Positions 53,786 through 61,492 of a DNA stretch of 64,000 bases are shown here, piece after piece; the first letter of the stretch is position 1, and each line of letters opens with the position of its first letter. The notes under the pieces are model-generated. The model was not told where the DNA came from. It was given only the letters and a program-made list of their open reading frames with translations, and did not search any database. The translations under genes and the position numbers were made by a program. Source of the DNA: Novosphingobium sp. (GTDB lineage: Bacteria; Pseudomonadota; Alphaproteobacteria; Sphingomonadales; Sphingomonadaceae); NCBI RefSeq assembly GCF_039595395.1, contig NZ_JBCNLP010000005.1, positions 1 to 64,000 of the forward strand, read 5' to 3'.

Positions 53786-54405
53786 CTGAGCCTTTCACCA
53801 CGCTCTCGGGCCCGGCAGCGCCCATGCCCGAAGAGAACATCGACACCGATATCATCTTCCCTGCCCGCTTCCTGCTGATTACCGCCAAGGCTGGCCTTGG
53901 CGGTTATGCCTTCCACGACCGGCGTTATGACGCCAACGGCGTGCCACTGCCCGATTACGTGCTCAACAAGGCTCCCTTCCACAGCGCGCCCTTCATTGTG
54001 GCGGGGGCCAATTTCGGCTCGGGCTCCAGCCGGGAACAGGCGGTCTGGGCGATCGCGGGGCTGGGCGTGCGCTGCATCATCGCGCCCGGTTTCGGCGAGA
54101 TCTTCAACGCCAATTGCCAGCGCAACGGCGTGCTGCCCATCACCCTGCCCGCCGATAAGGTGGAGGAGCTGATGGCCTCGGCGCAGGCCGGGCAGACTTT
54201 CAGCGTCGATCTCGAAGCGCAGACGCTGACTGTGGGCAACCGCCACCTCTCCTTCGACATCGCGCCCGAACGCAAGCTGGCCCTGCTCAATGGCTGGGAC
54301 GAAACCGCCGTGCTGCTGCACCAGTTTGCGGGCGACATTGCCGAGTTTGAAACACGCCAGAAGGCCAGTGCGCCCTGGCTCTATGCCAAGGACGATGCAT
54401 CATGA
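53782..54405 (+). CDS. LeuD-like aconitase-family small subunit
   Basis: A 207-residue small (swivel) subunit: PEENIDTDIIFPARFL, ANFGSGSSREQAVWAIAGLG, IIAPGFGEIFNANCQRNGVL. It pairs with the large subunit just upstream (4-bp overlap) and overlaps the isochorismatase-family gene by 4 bp. Substrate-choice residues sit in the loop after PEENIDTDII and could be compared with maleate hydratase and isopropylmalate isomerase. Confidence 0.88.
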   Translation: MTEPFTTLSGPAAPMPEENIDTDIIFPARFLLITAKAGLGGYAFHDRRYDANGVPLPDYVLNKAPFHSAPFIVAGANFGSGSSREQAVWAIAGLGVRCIIAPGFGEIFNANCQRNGVLPITLPADKVEELMASAQAGQTFSVDLEAQTLTVGNRHLSFDIAPERKLALLNGWDETAVLLHQFAGDIAEFETRQKASAPWLYAKDDAS

Positions 54406-55031
54406 GCGACGACCTGCTCGAAAACTACCGCCGCGCCTACAACACCAAGGTGGGGTTTGGCGCGAAACCGGCACTGGTGATGATCGATTTCTGTCGCGCC
54501 TATTACGAGCCGGATTGCGATCTTTACTGCGGCCAGCCAGTGTTCGACGCGATTGAAAGCGCGCTGCGCGTGCGCGAAGTGGCCCGCGCCAAGGGCGTGC
54601 CGGTGATCCTGACTTGTGTGCAGTATCATGCCAGCGGGTTGGACGGCGGACGCTTCTTCGAGAAAGCGGCGCCCCTACGCTATTTCGTGAAAGGGCACCC
54701 GATGGCCGAATGGGGCCCGGGCCTCACGCCTCATGATGACGAGCTGGTCATCCCCAAGCAATATCCCAGCGCCTTTTTCGCCACCTCGCTGGCCAGCACG
54801 CTGACTGCCATGGGGGTGGACAGCGTGATGCTCACCGGCCTCTCGACCTCGGGCTGTGTGCGCGCCTCCTGTGTCGATGCGATGAGCCATGGGTTCAGGA
54901 CCAGCGTCATCGCCGATGCCTGCGGCGATCGTCACGCGGGACCGCATGAGGCCAATCTGTTCGACATGAACGCCAAATATGCCGATGTGGTGAGCGAAGC
55001 GGATGCCATCGCCTACCTTGAGACACTCTGA
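54402..55031 (+). CDS. Isochorismatase-family amidase (maleamate/carbamoylsarcosine type)
   Basis: A 209-residue cysteine hydrolase. The catalytic triad is Asp29 in MIDF, Lys119 in IPKQYPSAF and Cys152 in STSGCVR, preceded by the cis-peptide turn. Spacing and the KQYPSAFF-TSL segment resemble N-carbamoylsarcosine amidase and maleamate amidohydrolase (NicF), which release ammonia from an amide. Fully coupled to the LeuD-like gene, so its product is a likely substrate of the hydratase: maleamate to maleate to malate (inference). Confidence 0.88.
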   Translation: MSDDLLENYRRAYNTKVGFGAKPALVMIDFCRAYYEPDCDLYCGQPVFDAIESALRVREVARAKGVPVILTCVQYHASGLDGGRFFEKAAPLRYFVKGHPMAEWGPGLTPHDDELVIPKQYPSAFFATSLASTLTAMGVDSVMLTGLSTSGCVRASCVDAMSHGFRTSVIADACGDRHAGPHEANLFDMNAKYADVVSEADAIAYLETL

Positions 55032-55056
55032 GTCGGCACAAGGCTGGGCTGAGGCC

Positions 55057-55827
55057 ATGAAACAATCAAGGCTTTCGGGCAGGACGGCCCTCGTCACCGG
55101 CGCGGGGCTTGGCATCGGCCGAGCAACAGCGCTGCGCCTGGCGCAGGAAGGCGCGAGCCTGATCCTGGCCGACCGCAACGAGGAAGAGATGGCCCGCACC
55201 GGCACGATGCTGGATGCGATGGGGGCCGACCATCTGGCGATCGCCTGCGATGTCACCGATCCGGCGGCAGTGACGCCGCTGTTTGACCGCGCCGGGCAGT
55301 GGCGCCCGCTCGACATTCTGGTCAACAATGTGGGTGGCGGACGTTCGGGCAAGATCACCGATCTCTCGCCGGATGACTGGGACCATACGATGACGCTCTC
55401 GCTACGCTCGATGTTCCTGTGCACGCAGGCTGCCGTGCGCCAGATGACGCCGCGCAGCTATGGGCGCATCGTCTGCCTCTCCTCGGGCGCGCGCAACGGC
55501 ACTGTGTGGAATGCGTTTTACACGGGCGCGGCGCCCTATTCGACGGCCAAGGCTGGGGTGATAGGTTTCGTGCGCGCCCTCGCCATCGAACTGGGCGACA
55601 GTGGCATCACCATCAACGCCGTTGCGCCCGGCCCCATCGACACCGAACTGGCCGGCCCTTATCTGCGCGCGATGGACGAGAAGGGGCTGGACTATGCCCC
55701 CAGCCGCATGGTGCCCATGCATCGCCTCGGCACACCGCGCGAGGTGGCCGATGCCATCCTGTTCCTGGCCAGCGACGAGGCGAGCTACATCACCGGCATC
55801 ACGCTCGACGTGGCGGGGGGCCGTTAG
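55057..55827 (+). CDS. Short-chain dehydrogenase/reductase
   Basis: A 256-residue classical SDR: cofactor motif GAGLGIG (around 15-21), NNVGGG, catalytic Ser in CLSSGARN and Tyr/Lys in YSTAK, and the C-terminal ITLDVAGGR. It reduces or oxidises an alcohol/carbonyl. The ATG at 55057 is used. It is the last gene of the rightward operon and ends 4 bp inside the convergent SUMF1-like gene. Confidence 0.9.
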   Translation: MKQSRLSGRTALVTGAGLGIGRATALRLAQEGASLILADRNEEEMARTGTMLDAMGADHLAIACDVTDPAAVTPLFDRAGQWRPLDILVNNVGGGRSGKITDLSPDDWDHTMTLSLRSMFLCTQAAVRQMTPRSYGRIVCLSSGARNGTVWNAFYTGAAPYSTAKAGVIGFVRALAIELGDSGITINAVAPGPIDTELAGPYLRAMDEKGLDYAPSRMVPMHRLGTPREVADAILFLASDEASYITGITLDVAGGR

Positions 55828-56711
55828 GGCAGGTCGCGCGCCACGCGGAAGCCGAGATGGTTGTTGCGCTGCTGCGCCGGGTCGCCGATGCGCTGGGCCG
55901 CGTGCAGTGTCCAGTCCGCAAGGCTCCACCCGCCGCCGCGCACGTTCCGCTTGCTGCAATCGCCCCCCGCGATCCACGCCGAACCATCGGAGGGTGCTCC
56001 CTTGAAATCAGGGTGATAGCAATCGGCCACCCATTGCGCGGTGTTGCCTGCCATGTCGTAGAGGCCGAAAAGGTTGGGTCGATAGGAACCGACAGGCGTC
56101 GTCCGATCATAGGCGTTACCGTAATTGGCATCCTCATGCGTGATGCGGGTGCCCACATAGAAGGGAGTGGTGGTGCCTGCTCGCGCGGCATATTCCCATT
56201 CCGCCTCGCTGGGCAGGCGATAGGGCGCCCCGGTCTTGCGGCGCAGCCATGCGACATAGGCCTGCGCATCATCGTAATTCATATGGATCACCGGGCGGCG
56301 CCCACGCCCCCAGCCATCGTCTCCGGGGCGATAGCCTCCGCAGCCCCCATCGGCCAGGCAGGCATCCCATTGCGCGAAGGTGACCGCATAGCGGCCCAGG
56401 GCGAATGGCCGGGCCAAAGTGACCGGGTGAACCGGCCCCTCCATCGCATCGAACATCGGCCAGACACCGACCGAGCGGTTGTCCTTCGGCGTCGAGCCCA
56501 TCATGAATTTTCCGGCAGGCACCACCACCATCTCGGGCAGATCGGCGCCTTCGCTGAAGGCCGCGCCCGGACGGGTCGAAAGTTCTGGCGGGCGCGGCGC
56601 GGGGTGCAGGACGGGCGTTCCATCGGGATTGAGCGCCATCTTCTCTGGCGCCGCCGCCTGAAGGCCGACCGACCAGACCATGCCCGCGATCAGTAAGACC
56701 AGCCTGCGCAT
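55824..56711 (-). CDS. SUMF1/EgtB/PvdO-family protein, exported
   Basis: A 295-residue protein with a signal peptide (RRLVLLIAGMVWSVGLQAAA) and an FGE-sulfatase (SUMF1) domain: MVVVPAGKFMMGSTPKDNR, the calcium-site-like RLPSEAEWEYAARAG, and RNVRGGGWSLADWTLHAAQR. True formylglycine-generating enzymes carry two active-site Cys in the last segment; here Trp/Leu/Ala replace them, so sulfatase activation is unlikely. PvdO-type maturation or a structural role is possible. The start at 56711 follows GAGGGC, 7 bp after the oxidoreductase stop. Confidence 0.82.
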   Translation of the reverse strand: MRRLVLLIAGMVWSVGLQAAAPEKMALNPDGTPVLHPAPRPPELSTRPGAAFSEGADLPEMVVVPAGKFMMGSTPKDNRSVGVWPMFDAMEGPVHPVTLARPFALGRYAVTFAQWDACLADGGCGGYRPGDDGWGRGRRPVIHMNYDDAQAYVAWLRRKTGAPYRLPSEAEWEYAARAGTTTPFYVGTRITHEDANYGNAYDRTTPVGSYRPNLFGLYDMAGNTAQWVADCYHPDFKGAPSDGSAWIAGGDCSKRNVRGGGWSLADWTLHAAQRIGDPAQQRNNHLGFRVARDLP

Positions 56712-56718
56712 TTTGCCC

Positions 56719-57840
56719 TCACCCGGCGCGGTTGAAGGCATCGGTCATCACCTTGCTTTCGATGTCCAGTGCCAGTTCGGGCGGCACTGGCGGGTCGATG
56801 GCATCGGCCGCATTGGCCCGCGCATCGGCCAGCACCCAGTCCATCAGGTCGATGGTGCGTGCCGCATCATCACCTGTCACGCAGCGGTTGGGCTGCCCGC
56901 GCACGGCGGCGGTGAACTCGGCCAGTTGATTGCGGAAATAATGCGACAGGTCGCGCCCGCCCATCACCCGCCCATCGCGCACCACGCCGGGGGGCGGCGC
57001 AACCAATAGTTCGCGGTTGAAGCGCAGGAACTCCCCGTCCTCGATCTCCACCACCCCACCGCTGAAATGCAGCACCTTGCGGTCGATGATGCTGGGCTGG
57101 TTGTAGCTGATATGCACGCTGGCCATGCGCCGCCCCGGATAGGCCAGCAGGATCATCGCCTGATCCTCGCCCTGCCAGCCGGTCTGCCAGCGGGCAGCTT
57201 CGGCATGAACGCGCAGCGGATCATCGGCCCCCATGCACAGCTGCACGAAATCAAGCGAATGGGGCGCGAAGAGTGACAGGATCAACCCTTCGGCGGGCGT
57301 GCGCTCGGCCCACCAGGGGGCCTGAGGCCCGTTCCAGCGGACACAGGAAGTGACCTCCACGGCCATCAGCTTGCCGAAATCGGCCCAGTGATCGACCAGA
57401 TAATGGAAGGCCGGCCCGTGACGATAGGTGTGCCCGGCAGCCAGCACCACGCCGGCCTGTCGCGCCGCATGGGCCAGGTCGCGTGCCTCTGCTCCCGTGG
57501 GCGCGAGCGGCTTTTCCACCAGCACATGCTTGCCCGCACGGATCGCGGCCAGCGTGTGGTCGTAATGCAGGGCGTTCGGGCTGGCGACCAGCACGGCATC
57601 CACCTCCCGCAGAGCCAGTGCTTCTTGCAGATCGGTAGTGGCATGGCCGCCGTGCATCTGCGCCACGGCGCACGCGGCGTCGAGCGAAACATCCACTGCC
57701 GCCACCAGCCGCATATCGCCCACCATAGAGCGCAAAGCGGCCAGATGGGCATTGGAAATGCGCCCGCAGCCCACCAGGCACAATCCGACCGGCGCGCTCT
57801 GCCCGTTTGCCTCACCACATTCTTGCTGCGGCACTTGCAT
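56719..57840 (-). CDS. Gfo/Idh/MocA-family oxidoreductase
   Basis: A 373-residue NAD(P)-dependent dehydrogenase: N-terminal Rossmann fold LCLVGCGRISNAHLAALRSM, the family EKP motif in VLVEKPLAPT, and the C-terminal alpha/beta domain with HSLDFVQLCMGADDPL. Family members usually act on sugars, inositols or cyclic polyols. The ATG at 57840 follows AGGATC. It is the first gene of a leftward pair with the SUMF1-like gene. Confidence 0.88.
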   Translation of the reverse strand: MQVPQQECGEANGQSAPVGLCLVGCGRISNAHLAALRSMVGDMRLVAAVDVSLDAACAVAQMHGGHATTDLQEALALREVDAVLVASPNALHYDHTLAAIRAGKHVLVEKPLAPTGAEARDLAHAARQAGVVLAAGHTYRHGPAFHYLVDHWADFGKLMAVEVTSCVRWNGPQAPWWAERTPAEGLILSLFAPHSLDFVQLCMGADDPLRVHAEAARWQTGWQGEDQAMILLAYPGRRMASVHISYNQPSIIDRKVLHFSGGVVEIEDGEFLRFNRELLVAPPPGVVRDGRVMGGRDLSHYFRNQLAEFTAAVRGQPNRCVTGDDAARTIDLMDWVLADARANAADAIDPPVPPELALDIESKVMTDAFNRAG

Positions 57841-58006
57841 CCAACTGATCCTTTGTTCGACGAAGAGGGAGGATGACGCGCAGCGCGCTTCCCTGCCCCG
57901 CCGTGATGGCAACTCTCCGACCAGCGGACACAGAAGTGTCACACCATGTTGCTGGCCATCAGCAGGCGCATGCTGTAGCCAGATTTCACGGATCCCGCTC
58001 CTGTTC

Positions 58007-58807
58007 ATGACTGTAACACGCGCCTACACCCACAGCCGATATGGCCAGTTGCATCTTCGCCAAAGCGGCGAGGACGGGGCTTATCCGCCTCTCATCATGC
58101 TGCATCAAAACCCGTCCTCATCCTGGGAGTATGAGCCGCTGATCGCGGAGATGGCGCAGGATCGCCGCGTCCTCGCCTTCGACACGCCGGGCCACGGGAT
58201 GAGCGATGCCGCGCCTGCTCCGCTGAGCATGACCGACTATGCCGCAGCCTTCGTCGATGGATTGCAGGCCCTGGGGGTGACCGGGCCCTTCGACCTTTAT
58301 GGTTATCACACCGGCAGCCTGTTGGCGGTCGAGTTGGCGCTGGCCCTGCCCGATCAGGTGCGGCGCATGGCGCTCACCGGCGTGCCGATGTATCCGTCCG
58401 AGGTGATTGCCGCCAAACTGGCCGAGGCCGAGAATTTCCCCACCCCCGACGAGGACGGGACGGTGATCCTCGACCTGCTCACCCGCCTGTGGGCCTATGT
58501 GGTCAAGGGGCGCGACAGGCGGCAAAGCCTGCCGCGCGCGATCCGCCAATTTGCCGACAAGGCCTATATCCTCGACCGGTTCACCTGGGGCTACCGCGGC
58601 GTCTGGTCCTATGATTTTCAGCGCCTGCGCCAGATTGGCTGCCCGGTGCTGCTGCTGCAACCCCATGAGACGCTGCGGGAGCCCTCGCTGGCTGCGGCAA
58701 AATTGATTCCCGACATCACCATCCGCGATCTTGACCACCTCAATCGCGACATCTTTGATATTGCCCCACAGGAGCTTGCCCGTGAATTACGTCTCTTCCT
58801 TGGTTGA
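58007..58807 (+). CDS. Alpha/beta hydrolase with non-canonical nucleophile
   Basis: A 266-residue alpha/beta hydrolase-fold protein: oxyanion-side segment IMLHQNPSSSWEY, FDTPGHGMSDA, and the nucleophile elbow DLYGYHTGSLLAVEL. At the position of the usual Ser (GxSxG) stands His101 in GYHTG. Other hydrolases with LHQTP and GHHTG segments exist (recalled), so this may be a distinct subfamily with altered chemistry, such as cofactor-free lyase or transferase activity. It overlaps the kinase gene by 26 bp. Confidence 0.78.
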   Translation: MTVTRAYTHSRYGQLHLRQSGEDGAYPPLIMLHQNPSSSWEYEPLIAEMAQDRRVLAFDTPGHGMSDAAPAPLSMTDYAAAFVDGLQALGVTGPFDLYGYHTGSLLAVELALALPDQVRRMALTGVPMYPSEVIAAKLAEAENFPTPDEDGTVILDLLTRLWAYVVKGRDRRQSLPRAIRQFADKAYILDRFTWGYRGVWSYDFQRLRQIGCPVLLLQPHETLREPSLAAAKLIPDITIRDLDHLNRDIFDIAPQELARELRLFLG

Positions 58808-59795
58808 AAGCGGCCTGCCGATTGCCGACATCTCGCATTCGGTGCTGCATCCCGACTTCATCGCCCGCGAAGTTGCCGCCCGCTATCCGGTGGAAGGCAA
58901 GGTCGATGTCTGGCTGCTCTATCGCGGCATGAACGACGTCTATCTCGTCCAGGATGCCAAGACGCGCTATGCCGTGCGCGTGTGGCGCAAGACCTATCGC
59001 GACGTGGACGATGTGGCCTATGAACTGAACTTCCTCGCCTTTCTGAAGGACAAGCAGTTCCCCGCAAGCGTTGCCGTGCCCCAGCATGACGGCACGCTCT
59101 ACTGGAAGGCGGCGACGCCGGAGGGCGCGCGCGCCATCGCCATGTATGACTGGGCCCCCGGCCGCAAGTTTGGCGACATGCTGAGCGAGGAGACCGCCCA
59201 CAAGATCGGCGCGGCCTTTGCCCGCATGCATCTGCTGGGCGATGAATGGGCGGGCAAGGACCACCGGTTCTCGACCAAGACCGCCAAGGACTACAATATT
59301 TCCATGCCGGCGCTGATTGATTTCGTCTACGATCGCCCGGATGACCTGCGCGACTATCCGATCATCGCCGCCAATCTTGACAAGCGGATCGACGAGATGG
59401 CCGCCGCCGGCGTGCCGCTGGGCGTGTGCCACCGTGACTTCCACCCTTCCAACGTCCATGTCGACGAGGCCGGGACGATCACGCTGCTCGACTTTGACGC
59501 GGCGGGCGAGGACTTCCTGATGCAGGACGTGCAGAACTTCGTCTGGGGCAACCTGTTCTACGGATTTTCAGACAGCTACGGCACCGCTTTCGAGGATGGC
59601 TATGAGTCGGTGCGTCCCTTCACCGCCGATGAGGTCGCAAACAAGGAAGTGTTCCTGATGGCCAAGGCGATGCGTCTGGTGGCCGGCATGGCCCATTCCT
59701 CCACGGCGGTGGGGCGCGGCACGCTGCGCTTCCGCAGCCTCGACTGGCTGGGCGATTACATCAAGACCCGCGCCCGCGCCAGCGGTCTGCTGTGA
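58782..59795 (+). CDS. APH/choline-kinase-like phosphotransferase
   Basis: A 337-residue protein-kinase-fold phosphotransferase: ATP-side segment MNDVYLV, the catalytic HxDxxxxN in CHRDFHPSNV (around residue 217), and the metal-binding Asp in LLDFD. The family phosphorylates hydroxyl groups of small molecules: aminoglycosides, choline, ethanolamine, homoserine, hydroxylysine. GTG 58782 with AGGAG 8 nt upstream is the likely start, overlapping the hydrolase gene. It probably phosphorylates an imported small molecule (inference). Confidence 0.82.
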   Translation: MNYVSSLVESGLPIADISHSVLHPDFIAREVAARYPVEGKVDVWLLYRGMNDVYLVQDAKTRYAVRVWRKTYRDVDDVAYELNFLAFLKDKQFPASVAVPQHDGTLYWKAATPEGARAIAMYDWAPGRKFGDMLSEETAHKIGAAFARMHLLGDEWAGKDHRFSTKTAKDYNISMPALIDFVYDRPDDLRDYPIIAANLDKRIDEMAAAGVPLGVCHRDFHPSNVHVDEAGTITLLDFDAAGEDFLMQDVQNFVWGNLFYGFSDSYGTAFEDGYESVRPFTADEVANKEVFLMAKAMRLVAGMAHSSTAVGRGTLRFRSLDWLGDYIKTRARASGLL

Positions 59796-61114
59796 TGGAG
59801 GCGCCCGCCACCCCCTGGCCGCGTGCATCAGCCGCCTGGTGGATGGTGGCGCTGCTGTTTCTGGCCGGCATCTGTTCGGTCATCGACCGTTCGGTGCTCA
59901 ACATGGTGGTCGATCCCGTCCGCCATGATCTAGGCATCAGCGATAGCCAGATTGGCATGTTGCAGGGGCTGGCCTTCGGCATGTTCTACGCCTTCATGGG
60001 CCTGCCCATGGGGCTGGCGGCCGACAGGGTGTCGCGGCGCAATCTGCTGATGGGAGGGATCGCGCTGTGGTCGATCTCCACCATCGGCAGCGGACTTGCC
60101 GGCAGTTTCGGCCATCTGTTTGCCGCACGCCTGCTGGTCGGGCTGGGCGAGGCGGCGCTTGGCCCTTGCGCGATCTCGCTCATCGCCGACCTGTTCCCTC
60201 CGCACAAGCGCGGCCGCCCGATCAGCATCTACATGACCGGACAGTCGCTGGCGCAGGGCCTGGGCATCATCCTCACCGGACTGGTGCTGGCCCACGCGGC
60301 GCGCGGAGGATTTGCCGGCTGGCCGCTGCTGGGCGGCCTGGTCCCCTGGCGCGTCATTTTCGTCATCTCCGGCGGGCTGGGTCTGATCATCGTGCTCGCC
60401 ATGCTCACCGCGCGGGAACCGTCACGCCGGGGTTCGCTCAAGGCCGATGCGGCGCCCTCCATCAAGGAGAGCGCCGTATGGTTCTGGGCCCACAAGGCGG
60501 TGCTGGCGCCGCTATATCTGGGCTTTGCCGTGTGCTTCACTGCGGCTTATGGCGGCGCGGCCTGGCAGCCGACCATGCTCATGCGCGGTTTTGGCATGAC
60601 ACCGCAATTTGTCGGCGCCTGGCTGGGACCGCTCTCCATGGCCTTTTCCGTGGCCGGACCTCTGGTGGGCGGATGGCTGGTCGATCGCTCGATGAAGGCC
60701 GGGCGGCCGTTGCTGCGTTTTACGCTTCTTGCCGCGCTGCCGCTGCTGGCGCTGCCTTCGACCCTGGCGGTGTTCGCACCGGGTCCGCATCTGGCGGTGG
60801 TTCTCGTGGCCACGGGGAATGCCATTTATGCTGCCTGCGGCACCCTGCTCTTCGCCACGCTGCAATCACTCGTGCCCGCGCGCATGCGTGGCATGTCGAT
60901 CGCGCTGACCCTGGTGATGAACACCTTGCTGGGCGCGGCCTGCGGTCCCCTGCTGGTTGCCAGTGTCACCCATGGTTTGCTCGGCGATCCTGCCCGGGTC
61001 GGCTGGGGCATTGCTTTTGTCGCTGGTCCCTCCGTTCTGGCGGCGGCGGGGCTCTTCGCCCTTGCGCGCCGGACCATTATGCGGTCGAGCGAAGACTTCC
61101 TGCAAAGCTCCTGA
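59795..61114 (+). CDS. MFS carrier
   Basis: A 439-residue MFS protein with about 12 helices: SVIDRSVLNMVVDPVRHDLG, MGLPMGLAADRVSRRNLLMG (motif A), ARLLVGLGEAALGPCAISLI, and a second-half SLVPARMRGMSIAL. This class of sphingomonad MFS carriers (spinster-like) is often found in catabolic clusters with TBDRs. The start overlaps the kinase stop (ATGA-like). It is probably the inner-membrane importer for the compound taken up by the TBDR to the right. Confidence 0.88.
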   Translation: MEAPATPWPRASAAWWMVALLFLAGICSVIDRSVLNMVVDPVRHDLGISDSQIGMLQGLAFGMFYAFMGLPMGLAADRVSRRNLLMGGIALWSISTIGSGLAGSFGHLFAARLLVGLGEAALGPCAISLIADLFPPHKRGRPISIYMTGQSLAQGLGIILTGLVLAHAARGGFAGWPLLGGLVPWRVIFVISGGLGLIIVLAMLTAREPSRRGSLKADAAPSIKESAVWFWAHKAVLAPLYLGFAVCFTAAYGGAAWQPTMLMRGFGMTPQFVGAWLGPLSMAFSVAGPLVGGWLVDRSMKAGRPLLRFTLLAALPLLALPSTLAVFAPGPHLAVVLVATGNAIYAACGTLLFATLQSLVPARMRGMSIALTLVMNTLLGAACGPLLVASVTHGLLGDPARVGWGIAFVAGPSVLAAAGLFALARRTIMRSSEDFLQSS

Positions 61115-61138
61115 CGCCAGCCTTTTCTTCGGCGCAAG

Positions 61139-61171
61139 AACCCGCCGGGCCCAAACGCCCGGCGGGTTTTT
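61139..61171 (+). terminator. Intrinsic terminator after MFS gene
   Basis: ACCCGCCGGGC pairs with GCCCGGCGGGT around a short CCAAAC loop and is followed by TTTTT, a classical Rho-independent terminator for the hydrolase-kinase-MFS operon. Confidence 0.9.
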
Positions 61172-61410
61172 GTGGTTCGGCCAGCGGCCATGCCCACCAT
61201 CCATGCTGATGGATTGAGGCCTTCCAGTGCCTTCAGTCGGCGACGGGCTGGTAGATCTGCCCCCGCCTAAGCCGCGAAGGATCAGCGCAAGCTTGGAGCC
61301 GGGATCAGCATGATGGTTTTCCGCTAACCGCAGGCCCGTGAGCCGACTTCAAGTCTCCAGTCGCTCCGCCTTTGCGATAGCTGTGACGATGTGGCGGAGC
61401 CTGATGCAAG
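61172..61410. other. Gene-free gap between convergent operons
   Basis: No gene is supported between the two terminators of the convergent MFS and TBDR genes. Short frames here lack ribosome sites. Confidence 0.5.
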
Positions 61411-61445
61411 AAAGCCGGACCTGCTTGCAGCAGACCCGGCTTTCG
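61411..61445 (-). terminator. Terminator hairpin of TBDR 3
   Basis: AAAGCCGG and CCGGCTTT, with an inner CTGCT/AGCAG pairing, form a long stem that on the leftward strand ends in a CTTTCTT tract, about 50 bp after the TBDR stop at 61493. Confidence 0.7.
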
Positions 61446-61492
61446 TCCGTTGTCCGGCGATGGGGGAGCGGAGCGCTCCCCCATCTCGTTGA

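Noticed and set aside
51358..55827. Leucine biosynthesis operon
   Set aside because: leuA and leuB are absent and neighbours are hydrolases, an amidase and an SDR, so a biosynthetic reading is less likely, though not excluded by sequence alone.
55824..56711. Formylglycine-generating enzyme
   Set aside because: SUMF1 fold motifs are present but the catalytic cysteines are missing and no sulfatase gene is nearby.
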